Under the pieces are notes generated by a model. That model was not told the origin of the DNA. It saw only the letters and a program-made list of their open reading frames with translations, and ran no database searches. The position numbers and the translations under genes are program-made. Positions 53,154 through 62,575 of a stretch of 64,000 bases of DNA are shown here, piece by piece; position 1 is the first letter of the stretch, and the number at the start of each line of letters is the position of its first letter. This stretch comes from Ichthyenterobacterium magnum (GTDB taxonomy: Bacteria > Bacteroidota > Bacteroidia > Flavobacteriales > Flavobacteriaceae), in NCBI RefSeq assembly GCF_003610635.1, contig NZ_RAQJ01000002.1, positions 248,001 to 312,000 of the forward strand, written 5' to 3'.

Positions 53154-56100
53154 ATGAAAACCCCAAATCCCCTATGCCAAATTATTGGCAAAAATAGATA
53201 TTGCATAAAAACTTTATTGTATCTATTTATATTTAGTATTAGTAGTTATTCTTTTTCTCAATTAGCATTTCCAGAAGCAGAAGGATTTGGAAAACATGCA
53301 ACTGGCGGAAGAGGTGGTGCAGTTATTAAAGTTACAAATTTAAATAACAGTGGTGCTGGTAGTTTAAGGCAAGCATTACAATACACATCTGGTGCAAGAA
53401 CAATAGTTTTTGAAGTAGGAGGAACAATTACACTAACTAGTGCATTAAGTGTTACAAATGGTAATGTAACTGTTGCTGGACAAACCGCACCAGGCGGTGG
53501 TATATTAATTAAAGGTTCAATGGTAATAATTGAAGATTCTAATGTAATTATGCGATACATAAAATTTAGACCAGGACCTTCAGCTCCAGCAAATGAACCT
53601 GATGGTTTAAGTATTACAGCTTGGGGTAGTGATATAGTAGAAAATATAATAATTGATCATTGCTCAATTAGTTGGGCTCGGGATGAAAACTTTGATATTA
53701 GAGCTGTAAGCTCAGGGAAAGTTCAAAATGTAACGATACAAAACTCTATTATTTCTGAAAGCGGTTATGGGTCATTAGCAGGTCATAATACATATAACAA
53801 AACCTATTATAAAAACCTTTTTGCGCATAATCAAGATAGAAACATTACAACTAATTATCCTACTGATGGAGATTTTTTTGATTTTGAAATGATTAATAAT
53901 TTAGTATACGGTTGTGGTTCTGGTCCAGGATTAGCATGGGGCTCTAAACACACAATATTAAATAATCATTTTAGAGAATCTAGTCAAGAATCTATATATA
54001 ATATTATATGTGATTATGGTAGTGGTGGTGCAGGAACGCTTTCAGAAACTTATGCATATATATCTGGAAATATAATTCCAGCAGGAAAAACTGAATCAGC
54101 TTCAGTCATAGCTCCATATCTTCAAAGCACACCTTATGCTAGCTCAGGAATTGTACCAATGGAAGCCAACCTAGTTGCGGGTGATATCTTATCTCATGTA
54201 GGAGCTAGTTTACCTAATAGAGATGCTGTAGATATTAGACTTATTAATCAATATAATAATGGTAATGGTGCATTGGCTAGATCTGGAGTTTATCCGCAAA
54301 TAGCAAATGGTACGGCTCCAGTTGATACTGATGATGATGGGATGCCAGATAGTTGGGAAATAGAAAATGGTTTAAACATAACTAATGCCTCAGATAGAAA
54401 TATTGTTCAAGCAGATGGATATACCAATCTTGAATATTATTTAAACGGAATTTCCTTGCAGACGTCAGGCGTAACTGCCAATGCAGGAGCTGATGTAGAA
54501 ACTTGCGAAGGCGAATCAGTAACCTTAACAGCAAGTGGTGGAACAAGTTATTTGTGGAATACAGGAGCCACAACCCAAAGTATAAATGTAAGCCCAAATA
54601 CAACAACAACCTATACAGTTACAGCTTATAACTCATCAGGAACAGATTCAGATACAGATGCTGTAGAAGTAACAGTAAACTCAATTCCAACAGCTAATGC
54701 AGGTCAAGATGTAGAAACTTGTGAAGGTACATCAGTAACCTTAACAGCAAGCGGCGGAACAAGTTATTTATGGAATACAGGCGCAACAACTCAAAGTATA
54801 GAAGTAACACCAAATACAACAACAACATATTCAGTAGAAGTAACAGAAAATAATTGTTCATCAACAGATACAGTAGAAGTTGTAGTCAATGCATTACCAA
54901 ATGTAAATGCAGGATTAGATGTAATTATTTTTGAAGGCGAGAGCACACAGTTAACAGCAAGCGGAGCAGATAGTTATTTATGGAATACAGGAGAAATAAC
55001 CCAAAGTATAGAGGTAACGCCAAATACAACAACAACGTATTCGGTAACAGGAACAACAAATAATTGTTCATCAACAGATACAGTAGTTGTAACAGTAGAA
55101 ACAGATACGGTTATAGCCAATGCAGGAGCTGATGTAGAAACTTGCGAAGGCGAATCAGTAACCTTAACAGCAAGTGGTGGAACAAGTTATTTGTGGAATA
55201 CAGGAGCCACAACCCAAAGTATAAATGTAAGCCCAAATACAACAACAACCTATACAGTTACAGCTTATAACTCATCAGGAACAGATTCAGATACAGATGC
55301 TGTAGAAGTAACAGTAAACTCAATTCCAACAGCTAATGCAGGTCAAGATGTAGAAACTTGTGAAGGTACATCAGTAACCTTAACAGCAAGCGGCGGAACA
55401 AGTTATTTATGGAATACAGGCGCAACAACTCAAAGTATAGAAGTAACACCAAATACAACAACAACATATTCAGTAGAAGTAACAGAAAATAATTGTTCAT
55501 CAACAGATACAGTAGAAGTTGTAGTCAATGCATTACCAAATGTAAATGCAGGATTAGATGTAACCATTTTTGAAGGCGAGAGTACACAACTTACAGCAAG
55601 CGGAGCAGATAGTTATTTATGGAATACAGGAGCCACAACCCAAAGTATAGAGGTAACGCCAAATACAACAACAACGTATTCGGTAACAGGAACAACAAAT
55701 AATTGTTCATCAACAGATACAGTAGTTGTAACAGTAGAAACAGATACGGTTATAGCCAATGCAGGAGATGACGAAACCATATGCCATGGTTATGAAGTGA
55801 TTTTAACTGCAACAGGTGGTGATAGCTATTTATGGAGTACAGGAGCTACAACTCAAAGCATAACAGTAAATCCTACTATTACTACAAATTATACCGTTAC
55901 AGTTTTTGAAGGTAATAATCAAGATACAGATGACGTTACAGTGTATGTCAATCCAAATCCAAATGTGGCTATAGTTAATGGAGACAATGTAACCATTTTG
56001 GAGGGTGAATTTATAACACTTTCAGCAACAGGAGCAAATTCATATCAATGGAGTAATGGCGCAACACAACCAAATATAGCTGTTAGCCCTGGAGCAACTA

Positions 56101-56669
56101 CATCGTACTCTGTTACTGGCTATATAAATAATTGCTTTGATGAAAAAACAGTTACCGTAAATGTTTTAGAAACAGTAGAAGCTAATGCAGGTAGTGATAT
56201 TACAATTTGTAATACAGAAACAACTGTTCTTACAGCATCAGGAGGCGAAAGTTATTTGTGGAGTACAGGAGAGACAACTCAGAGTATAGAAGTTGCCCCA
56301 GATGAAGATACTGAATACTCGGTATTAGTTTATAATGAATTAGATGCAGATGAAGATGACGTTATGGTTTATGTTACAGACTGTAGTGTTGATTTACCTG
56401 AAGAAGCTGATGAGTTTGGGTTTTTAGTATATCAAGATGCTATTGCAGATGTCTTAAAAGTTAAAATATCAGGATTTCAAAATGCTAATGTTAATGGAGT
56501 ATCCATTTATGATATATCTGGAAAGTTTTTATTAAGAGAAACATTTAATAATGTACAAGAATCAACTGTAGTTAGAGAGATTAATACGTCAAGCTTCTCT
56601 AGAGGAATATACATAATACAACTACAATATGATAATAAATCTATTGTTAAAAAAGTACCAATAAGATAA
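53154..56669 (+). CDS. T9SS-targeted pectate-lyase-like protein with nine PKD/Ig-like modules
   Basis: The 1171-residue protein has a signal peptide (about 16-36), a right-handed beta-helix lyase domain (about 37-385) with FPEAEGFGKHATGGRGG and the catalytic-region IDHCSISWARDENF (Asp168, Arg176), as in pectate lyase family PL1. A calcium-type stretch DTDDDGMPDSWE (about 390-402) follows. Then come nine repeated modules of about 70 residues (442-1075) with TxxYLWNTGATTQSI repeats, two of whose groups are nearly identical, and a C-terminal type A T9SS sorting domain (about 1090-1171, SIYDISGK ... SFSRGIYIIQL). It is therefore secreted by the type IX system. Its actual polysaccharide substrate is not determined. 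Confidence 0.88.
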   Translation: MKTPNPLCQIIGKNRYCIKTLLYLFIFSISSYSFSQLAFPEAEGFGKHATGGRGGAVIKVTNLNNSGAGSLRQALQYTSGARTIVFEVGGTITLTSALSVTNGNVTVAGQTAPGGGILIKGSMVIIEDSNVIMRYIKFRPGPSAPANEPDGLSITAWGSDIVENIIIDHCSISWARDENFDIRAVSSGKVQNVTIQNSIISESGYGSLAGHNTYNKTYYKNLFAHNQDRNITTNYPTDGDFFDFEMINNLVYGCGSGPGLAWGSKHTILNNHFRESSQESIYNIICDYGSGGAGTLSETYAYISGNIIPAGKTESASVIAPYLQSTPYASSGIVPMEANLVAGDILSHVGASLPNRDAVDIRLINQYNNGNGALARSGVYPQIANGTAPVDTDDDGMPDSWEIENGLNITNASDRNIVQADGYTNLEYYLNGISLQTSGVTANAGADVETCEGESVTLTASGGTSYLWNTGATTQSINVSPNTTTTYTVTAYNSSGTDSDTDAVEVTVNSIPTANAGQDVETCEGTSVTLTASGGTSYLWNTGATTQSIEVTPNTTTTYSVEVTENNCSSTDTVEVVVNALPNVNAGLDVIIFEGESTQLTASGADSYLWNTGEITQSIEVTPNTTTTYSVTGTTNNCSSTDTVVVTVETDTVIANAGADVETCEGESVTLTASGGTSYLWNTGATTQSINVSPNTTTTYTVTAYNSSGTDSDTDAVEVTVNSIPTANAGQDVETCEGTSVTLTASGGTSYLWNTGATTQSIEVTPNTTTTYSVEVTENNCSSTDTVEVVVNALPNVNAGLDVTIFEGESTQLTASGADSYLWNTGATTQSIEVTPNTTTTYSVTGTTNNCSSTDTVVVTVETDTVIANAGDDETICHGYEVILTATGGDSYLWSTGATTQSITVNPTITTNYTVTVFEGNNQDTDDVTVYVNPNPNVAIVNGDNVTILEGEFITLSATGANSYQWSNGATQPNIAVSPGATTSYSVTGYINNCFDEKTVTVNVLETVEANAGSDITICNTETTVLTASGGESYLWSTGETTQSIEVAPDEDTEYSVLVYNELDADEDDVMVYVTDCSVDLPEEADEFGFLVYQDAIADVLKVKISGFQNANVNGVSIYDISGKFLLRETFNNVQESTVVREINTSSFSRGIYIIQLQYDNKSIVKKVPIR
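54477..55754 (+). repeat. 639-bp tandem duplication inside the lyase gene
   Basis: Unit 1 (54477-55115) and unit 2 (55116-55754) are nearly identical. By eye the differences number about nine and all fall within roughly 73 bases (54925-54997 versus 55564-55636). Each unit codes for three modules, 213 residues in total. The units are in frame. A related but diverged module starts at 55755. Confidence 0.93.
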
Positions 56670-56687
56670 TTTGCAAAAAAGAACGAT

Positions 56688-56720
56688 AAATAAAACCTAG
56701 GATAAGCCTAGGTTTTATTT
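56688..56720. terminator. Bidirectional intrinsic terminator after the lyase and DUF4258 genes
   Basis: A perfect 14-bp stem (AAATAAAACCTAGG with its complement) and loop ATAAG. It serves the rightward lyase transcript and the leftward DUF4258 transcript, whose last codons (stop ending at 56715) lie inside it. Confidence 0.88.
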
Positions 56721-57086
56721 TATTATAATACTATTTATAGTTGCAATAGAATCACAATTTTTTATAAGTAATTTAATGTCTTTGTTGTCAATTTTATTTT
56801 CAATTAGGTATGTTTTACAGCCTTCAGATTTTGTATCACTTTCAGAAAAATTCACATTTCCAGTTTTTATCAACTTAGAAATAGCAAGTGTATCCAAATT
56901 AAATGTTTTCATAGTTTTAGTAGCTGCTTCAGAATAGAAACGCTTTTTAATTGAAATATTTTTGACTGTTCTAGCATTTGGACTATAATCACAAGATGTT
57001 TTTTTTCCACTTAAAAAAAAAGCTAATAATACTAATCCTATTGAGAATCCACCCAAATAGTAACCTACACGATGTATAAATTTCAC
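56715..57086 (-). CDS. DUF4258-like small protein
   Basis: The 123-residue product has an N-terminal hydrophobic anchor (about 7-27), CDYSPNARTVKNI, and a following DUF4258-type segment (LIKTGNVNFSESDTKSEGCKTYLIE) with paired Cys. It starts at GTG 57086 because no in-frame ATG exists nearby. It follows alanine dehydrogenase by 19 bases, so they are co-transcribed. The DUF4258 fold has no firm function. Confidence 0.75.
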   Translation of the reverse strand: MKFIHRVGYYLGGFSIGLVLLAFFLSGKKTSCDYSPNARTVKNISIKKRFYSEAATKTMKTFNLDTLAISKLIKTGNVNFSESDTKSEGCKTYLIENKIDNKDIKLLIKNCDSIATINSIIIK

Positions 57087-57105
57087 AAGTTTTGTTTTTC
57101 GTTTG

Positions 57106-58305
57106 CTAGAAAATTAACAAATTAAGATCACTGCAATCTAAATCAAACCAATTGGCTACAGATTTATTAGTTAAAATTCCGTGGTAAAAATACAAACCAT
57201 TTTTTAAACCACGATCAAATCGTATAGCATTTTCTATACCACCATCTTCAGCAATTTTTAAAAGGTAAGGTGTAAAAATATTGCTAATAGATACTGAGGC
57301 AGAACGTGAGTACCTTGCTGGGATATTTGGCACACAATAATGAGTAACACCGTTAACCTCAAAAGTTGGTTTGTCATGATTTGTAACTTCACTAGTTTCA
57401 AAACAACCTCCCATATCTATACTTACATCAATAACAACCGATCCATTTTTCATTTGATCTACCATTGCTTCTGTAACTATAATTGGAGACCTGTTTTTTC
57501 CTCTAACTGCACCAATGGCAACATCGCAACGTTTTAGCGCTTTTATTAAGTTTTTAGGTTGGATAGTAGATGTATATATGGTTCGCCCAAGATTTGATTG
57601 TACACAGCGAAGTTTTGTAATTGAATTATCAAATATTTTTACATTAGCTCCAAGGCCAATGGCAGATCTAGCTGCAAACTCACCAACAGTACCTGCACCA
57701 ATAATTACAACCTCAACAGGAGGAACACCACTTATGTTTCCAAACATAAGCCCATTTCCGCCATTGATATTAGATAGTAATTCAGAAGCTATTAAAATGG
57801 ATGCTGTACCTGCTATTTCACTTAACGAACGCACTGCAGGATAGGCACCATCATCATCTTTTATAAACTCAAAAGCTAAAGCTGTGATACGTTTAGATGC
57901 TAATGCTTCAAAATATTTTTTGTGTTGCGTTTTTAATTGTAACGCAGAAATTAATAAGGTTTGAGGGTTGATGAGTTTAATTTCATCTAATGATGGTGGC
58001 TCAACTTTTAATAAAATAGGGCAGGAGAATACTTTTGCAGTGTCTTTTGTAACTTCAGCTCCAGCCTCGCTATAATTTTTGTCTTTAAAATTTGCGCCTT
58101 CACCAGCTCCAGATTCAATCATAACACGATGACCGTTTGTAACTAATGCTGATACTGCATCTGGAGTTAAACAAACACGTTTTTCTTGAAAATGTGTTTC
58201 TTTAGGTATGCCAATAAAAAGGTTGCCTTTTTGCTTTAATACTTCTAATGTTTCTTCTTGCGGAAGTAATTGTGCTTTTGTAAAAGGGGATAATGATTTG
58301 CTCAT
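57106..58305 (-). CDS. ald: Alanine dehydrogenase
   Basis: The 399-residue product matches alanine dehydrogenase / PNT-type proteins: GIPKETHFQEKRVCLTPDAV (33-52), substrate-binding KVEPPSLDEI, and the NAD-binding VVIIGAGTVGEFAARSAIGL followed by LGANVKIFDN. The enzyme interconverts alanine and pyruvate with ammonia and NADH. It begins with ATG at 58305. A small DUF4258 gene follows. I recall the order porX-tsaE-ald-DUF4258 in flavobacteria; here a membrane protein and a small peptide gene are inserted in that order. Confidence 0.92.
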   Translation of the reverse strand: MSKSLSPFTKAQLLPQEETLEVLKQKGNLFIGIPKETHFQEKRVCLTPDAVSALVTNGHRVMIESGAGEGANFKDKNYSEAGAEVTKDTAKVFSCPILLKVEPPSLDEIKLINPQTLLISALQLKTQHKKYFEALASKRITALAFEFIKDDDGAYPAVRSLSEIAGTASILIASELLSNINGGNGLMFGNISGVPPVEVVIIGAGTVGEFAARSAIGLGANVKIFDNSITKLRCVQSNLGRTIYTSTIQPKNLIKALKRCDVAIGAVRGKNRSPIIVTEAMVDQMKNGSVVIDVSIDMGGCFETSEVTNHDKPTFEVNGVTHYCVPNIPARYSRSASVSISNIFTPYLLKIAEDGGIENAIRFDRGLKNGLYFYHGILTNKSVANWFDLDCSDLNLLIF

Positions 58306-58373
58306 TCAAGTTTAAATTGAAAACTCAAATTACAAATAAAAAATTGATTAATTAAAATATCAATGGCAACAAA

Positions 58374-58931
58374 TTAAAAATATTGTTTAATTGTACCCCA
58401 AACACCTTTAGGTTTAATCATAAACTCTTCTTCGAGTTCTTGCATGGTTTTATCTGCATCATTTAGCTTATTAAACATTTTTGCTCTAATTAAATAAATT
58501 GAAGGGATAACAATAGCCATTACTGGTAACAAATAAAAAAGTTGATTTGTATCGGCAAATTGCATATCATCATTTAGTATAACTATAATTTGATAAATAT
58601 ACATTGCAATAGGTACCAATAAAGTATGATACCACCAGTGTCTATTTGTGAAAAACCAAATAAAGATTAAAAATAAAGGAATCAATTTATTGCTAAGTGT
58701 CCAAGCTAACACATAAACACTTTCATAATATAAACTATTGTATGTGAACAAAAAAGTGTTCCAAACCTGTTCATCTGGAACACTTTCATAAAATGTAAAT
58801 AAATAGGGAGTAGTAGCTATAACTATCCCTATTAAAGTACCAAAAATTATATTTTTATTTTTGTACTCAATTTTGACATCCTCCAGGAACTTTGATTCTC
58901 GATTTGTGGATTTCTGTTTTTGTTTGATCAT
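58374..58931 (-). CDS. Conserved membrane protein of unknown function, four segments
   Basis: The 185-residue product has about four transmembrane helices (around 28-48, 85-100, 102-121, 130-150), with motifs WWYHTLLVPIAMYIYQIIVI and VIPSIYLIRAKMFNKL. The C-terminal 40 residues are hydrophilic. No family name is certain. Its first 65 bases overlap, in a different frame, the small exported peptide gene at 58867-59016. The pair may be translationally coupled. Confidence 0.7.
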   Translation of the reverse strand: MIKQKQKSTNRESKFLEDVKIEYKNKNIIFGTLIGIVIATTPYLFTFYESVPDEQVWNTFLFTYNSLYYESVYVLAWTLSNKLIPLFLIFIWFFTNRHWWYHTLLVPIAMYIYQIIVILNDDMQFADTNQLFYLLPVMAIVIPSIYLIRAKMFNKLNDADKTMQELEEEFMIKPKGVWGTIKQYF

Positions 58932-59016
58932 TTAAATTGATTAAGTCAGTTGCCTGAGCTGTAAACAACATTCCGCCAAACAAAGCAATTGCTAATACTA
59001 GTTTTTTTGATTTCAT
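58867..59016 (-). CDS. Small exported peptide gene, 49 residues
   Basis: Reading the minus strand from the ATG at 59016 gives a complete 49-codon frame. The product has a strong signal peptide (MKSKKLVLAIALFGGMLFTAQA, cleavage after AQA predicted) and a mature part of about 27 residues, ending KSRIKVPGGCQN. A full -7 element (TATATTTG) lies 30 bases upstream. It overlaps the membrane-protein gene by 65 bases in another frame. The peptide could be a secreted signal or structural peptide; its role is unknown. The short length makes conservation the deciding test. Confidence 0.65.
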   Translation of the reverse strand: MKSKKLVLAIALFGGMLFTAQATDLINLNDQTKTEIHKSRIKVPGGCQN

Positions 59017-59045
59017 AATTCAAGGGATTTAATTAATTAATACTA

Positions 59046-59053
59046 CAAATATA
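59046..59053 (-). promoter_or_regulatory. Putative -7 element for the small exported peptide gene
   Basis: On the minus strand TATATTTG matches TAnnTTTG exactly, 29 bases before the start codon at 59016. A TTG at the -33 position is partial. Confidence 0.5.
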
Positions 59054-59118
59054 TATGGACAATATTATGCAAGTAGTTAATTGAGTGTTAAAAACACGTG
59101 CTTAAATCACCTTTTTGT

Positions 59119-59133
59119 TACGGTTTTTCCGTA
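59119..59133. promoter_or_regulatory. TACGG-N5-CCGTA palindrome upstream of the peptide gene
   Basis: TACGGTTTTTCCGTA has perfect 5-bp arms around five T. It lies about 66 bases upstream of the peptide -7 element, in an activator-like position. A second inverted repeat, AACGT-N6-ACGTT, sits at 59146-59161. The binding protein is unknown. Confidence 0.45.
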
Positions 59134-59200
59134 CTCTTTAGAAATAACGTGGCGTGACGTTGCTAATTTTTTTTACAAATTTACTATAGCTTCATAGGTT

Positions 59201-59638
59201 TTACTGGGTTAATACTAATTTCTGGCTCAATTTGAGGGATCTTGAGGTATCTTTATTTGCTGTAATTGTAATAACATTTACATTATCATCTAAAAGATTC
59301 TGTATTTTTTCTGGCCACTCGATGAGTAACCAATTGTTAGAATATAAGTAATCTTCAAATCCAAAATTTAAGGCTTCAGTTTCATCTTCTATTCTGTATA
59401 AATCAAAATGATAAATGCTATCATTCTCAAGTTTATACTCATTAACTATTGAAAACGTAGGACTGCTTACAATATCATTACTACCTAATGCAACTACTAA
59501 AGCTTTTATGAGTGTTGTTTTGCCAGCTCCCATATCACCATCAAGTAAAATGATTTTTGAGGTTAACGTCTCTAAAATCCTACTTGCTACTGCATCTATA
59601 TCTTTAATATTATAGTTTATTTCCAAAACTTTATTCAA
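59201..59638 (-). CDS. tsaE: tRNA threonylcarbamoyladenosine biosynthesis ATPase
   Basis: The 145-residue product is TsaE, which with TsaB and TsaD makes the t6A37 modification of ANN-decoding tRNAs. The Walker A GDMGAGKTT (34-42) is followed by VSSPTFSIVNEY and FDLYRIEDETEALNFGFEDYL. A TTG at 59638 is taken as the start because no ATG precedes it in frame. It lies downstream of porX, 92 bases away, as is common in the order. Confidence 0.93.
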   Translation of the reverse strand: MNKVLEINYNIKDIDAVASRILETLTSKIILLDGDMGAGKTTLIKALVVALGSNDIVSSPTFSIVNEYKLENDSIYHFDLYRIEDETEALNFGFEDYLYSNNWLLIEWPEKIQNLLDDNVNVITITANKDTSRSLKLSQKLVLTQ

Positions 59639-59730
59639 TAATTAGCTTAACTCAGCACAATTATAGTAATAAAATATGAGAAAAACTAGAAAAAAATGTA
59701 TTTCATCGGATTTTTTTGCGTTACATGGAT

Positions 59731-61284
59731 TTATTTAGGATTCATAACTACAAACGGAATAATCATTTCTTCAAGTGAAACACCTCCATGCTGATATGTG
59801 TTTCTGTAGTAACTTACATAATGATTATAGTTGTTTGGATATGCTAAAAACGAATCACCTTTTGCAAAAATAAATGAGCTACTCATAGTAATAGCTGGTA
59901 GCTGAATAGATTTAGGATCTTTTGCTGCTAAAACATCTCTGTCTTCGTAAGTTAAACTACGCCCAGTTTTATAACGCAAGTTTAAACTAGTATCACGATC
60001 ACCTATAACACGAGATGGGTTTTTAACATTAATAGTACCATGATCTGTAGTCAATATTAATTTAAAACCTAAATGTTGAGCCTGTTGTATCATTTCTAGT
60101 AATGGTGAGTTTTTAAACCAACTTACAGTTAATGAACGATACGCTTTATCGTTAGAAGCCAATTCTTTAACAACATCCATTTCGGTTTTTGAATGCGAAA
60201 GCATATCAACAAAATTATAGACAATAACATTTAAGTCGTTATTTTTAAGTGTTTTAAAGTTTTCTACAAGTTTTTTCCCGGCTTTAAGATTGGTGATTTT
60301 ATGATACTCATATTTTAAGTGCTGTAAACCGAGACGTTTAAGCTGTGCTTCTAAAAATTCTGCTTCAAACATGTTTTTTCCGCCTTCATCTATGTCATTT
60401 TTCCATAGTTTTGGATGCAGTTTTTCCATGTCTAAAGGAGTTAAACCAGAAAAAATAGCATTTCTAGCATATTGTGTAGCTGTTGGTAAAATGCTATAGA
60501 AAGGTTCTTCTGATGCTTTTTTATAGTAATTGTTTACTATTGGCTCAAATGCTTTCCATTGGTCATATCTTAAATTATCTATGACTATAAATAGAGTAGG
60601 TTGTTTATCACTCAGTTCAGGAACTACTCTGTCTTTAAATAAATTATGTGATAAGGTTGGGGCATCATTTTTGTGATTAAACCAAGACGCATATTCTTTG
60701 TCAATAAATTTTCCAAATTGTAAGTTGGCTTCGTTTTTTTGGGACTCTAATATCTCTGTCATTCCAACATCTTCAATGTCTTCAAGTTGTAATTCCCAAT
60801 AGATTAATTTTTGATATAAATCTGCCCATTCTTCATAGCTATTTATCATAGACAGATCCATTGCTATTTTTCTAAACTCTTGCTGGTAGTTAGATGTAGT
60901 TTTTTCAGATACGAGTCTAGAATGGTCTAAATTCTTTTTTAAGCTTAATAAAATTTGATTTGGATTTACTGGTTTAATCAGGTAATCCGCTATTTTGTTA
61001 CCAATAGCTTCTTCCATAATATACTCTTCTTCACTCTTTGTAATCATAACCACAGGAAGGTTGGCACGCTTTTCCTTAATTTCGTTTAGCGTTTCTAAAC
61101 CCGTAAGCCCTGGCATGTTTTCGTCTAAAAAAACAATATCAAAATTCACATCATCTATAATTTCAATAGCTTCAGTGCCACTTTGGCAAGTAGTTACTTT
61201 GTATTGTTTTTGCTCTAAAAAAATGATGTGTGGTTTTAATAAATCAATTTCATCATCAACCCAAAGAATATTTATATTGTTCAT
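59731..61284 (-). CDS. porX: PorX, two-component response regulator with PglZ phosphodiesterase domain
   Basis: The 517-residue product has a CheY-like receiver (Asp10, Asp11, phosphoacceptor Asp54 in FLDENMPGL, Thr82, Lys104) and a C-terminal PglZ/alkaline-phosphatase-like domain (about 215-517) with IDNLRYDQWKAF, the Thr nucleophile region TATQYAR and TTDHGTINV. PorX works with PorY and SigP to control T9SS genes; the PglZ domain hydrolyses cyclic or linear oligonucleotides in characterised members. It is consistent with the T9SS cargo encoded 5 kb away. It is divergent from the HD-domain gene. Confidence 0.93.
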   Translation of the reverse strand: MNNINILWVDDEIDLLKPHIIFLEQKQYKVTTCQSGTEAIEIIDDVNFDIVFLDENMPGLTGLETLNEIKEKRANLPVVMITKSEEEYIMEEAIGNKIADYLIKPVNPNQILLSLKKNLDHSRLVSEKTTSNYQQEFRKIAMDLSMINSYEEWADLYQKLIYWELQLEDIEDVGMTEILESQKNEANLQFGKFIDKEYASWFNHKNDAPTLSHNLFKDRVVPELSDKQPTLFIVIDNLRYDQWKAFEPIVNNYYKKASEEPFYSILPTATQYARNAIFSGLTPLDMEKLHPKLWKNDIDEGGKNMFEAEFLEAQLKRLGLQHLKYEYHKITNLKAGKKLVENFKTLKNNDLNVIVYNFVDMLSHSKTEMDVVKELASNDKAYRSLTVSWFKNSPLLEMIQQAQHLGFKLILTTDHGTINVKNPSRVIGDRDTSLNLRYKTGRSLTYEDRDVLAAKDPKSIQLPAITMSSSFIFAKGDSFLAYPNNYNHYVSYYRNTYQHGGVSLEEMIIPFVVMNPK

Positions 61285-61321
61285 GTATATTTGTTTAAAT
61301 TTATATTGAAAACTCTAAAGT

Positions 61322-62551
61322 TTGAAAGCAAGTAACAAACTTAAAATCTTTAACGACCCAATTTACGGATTTATTACTATTCCAAATTCGTTAATTTTTG
61401 ATTTAATAGAACATAAATATTTTCAACGTTTGAGAAGAATATCTCAAATGGGTTTATCGTATCTCGTTTATCCAGGAGCTCATCACACACGTTTTCATCA
61501 TGCAATGGGTTGTATGCATTTAATGCAAAAAGCTGTTAATGTGCTTCGTTTTAAGGATGTAGCAATATCTAAAGATGAAGAACAAGCTTTATATATAGCA
61601 ATTTTACTACATGATATTGGTCATGGACCTTTCTCTCACGCCATGGAGCATAGCATTGTAAACGGTATTTCCCATGAGGAAATATCACTATTATTCATGA
61701 AAGAGTTGAATGAAGAATTTAACGGAAGTTTAACGCTTGCCATTAAAATTTTTAATGGAGATTATAAAAGACCATTTTTATGTCAGCTTATTTCTAGTCA
61801 ATTTGATATGGATCGGGCAGACTATTTAAAGCGTGATAGTTTTTATACTGGTGTAGCCGAAGGAAATGTAAATAGTGAACGTTTAATTACAATGATTAAT
61901 GTTGTAGATGATGAGTTGGTGGTAGAAGAAAAAGGAATTTACAGTGTAGAAAAATTTTTAGTCGCACGACGATTTATGTATTGGCAAGTATATTTGCATA
62001 AAACAGGTTTAGTAGCAGAGCAATTGTTAGTTCGTGTTTTGCAAAGAGCTAAAGAGTTAACAAATTCTGGAGTAAAATTATGCTGTAGTCCAGCGTTGAG
62101 TTATTTTTTAGACAATGAAATTTCTGTAAGTAATTTTGATAAAAGCACATTAGATATTTTTTCAAGACTTGATGATACAGATATTGTTGCAGCCATGAAA
62201 GAATGGCAATATCAAGACGATTTTGTAATCAGTAACCTCTGCAGTATGATTATTAATAGAGATTTACTAAAAATTAAAGTTAAAAACAAACCTATTAAAA
62301 AAGAGCTATTAAATAAGCATATTAAAAGATTAGTAGATACCTATAATATTACAAAAAAAGAGGCTGCATATTTTGTGTTTAACGATAAAATTTCTAATCA
62401 AGCCTATCAAGCAAAAACACAGCACATAAACATTCTTCAGAAAACAGGAAAGGTTGTCGATATCACTAAGGCTTCAGGGCAATTTAATATTAAAGCACTT
62501 TCAAAACCAGTAACTAAATATTATATCTGTTATCCTAAAGAAAAACTTTAA
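61322..62551 (+). CDS. HD-domain phosphohydrolase, SAMHD1-like
   Basis: The 409-residue product opens KLKIFNDPIYGFI and carries the HD motif HHTRFHHAMG (His60), LLHDIGHGPFSHAMEH (His97-Asp98) and, further on, SQFDMDRADYLKRDSFYTG (the distal Asp). These motifs define dNTP triphosphohydrolase/SAMHD1-like enzymes. The start is TTG at 61322, since the conserved N-terminus begins there and no in-frame ATG lies before the first motif. It is divergent from porX and 25 bases before lpxD. Its activity is inferred. Confidence 0.88.
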   Translation: MKASNKLKIFNDPIYGFITIPNSLIFDLIEHKYFQRLRRISQMGLSYLVYPGAHHTRFHHAMGCMHLMQKAVNVLRFKDVAISKDEEQALYIAILLHDIGHGPFSHAMEHSIVNGISHEEISLLFMKELNEEFNGSLTLAIKIFNGDYKRPFLCQLISSQFDMDRADYLKRDSFYTGVAEGNVNSERLITMINVVDDELVVEEKGIYSVEKFLVARRFMYWQVYLHKTGLVAEQLLVRVLQRAKELTNSGVKLCCSPALSYFLDNEISVSNFDKSTLDIFSRLDDTDIVAAMKEWQYQDDFVISNLCSMIINRDLLKIKVKNKPIKKELLNKHIKRLVDTYNITKKEAAYFVFNDKISNQAYQAKTQHINILQKTGKVVDITKASGQFNIKALSKPVTKYYICYPKEKL

Positions 62552-62575
62552 CACATTTTTCATACTTTTGCGAGG

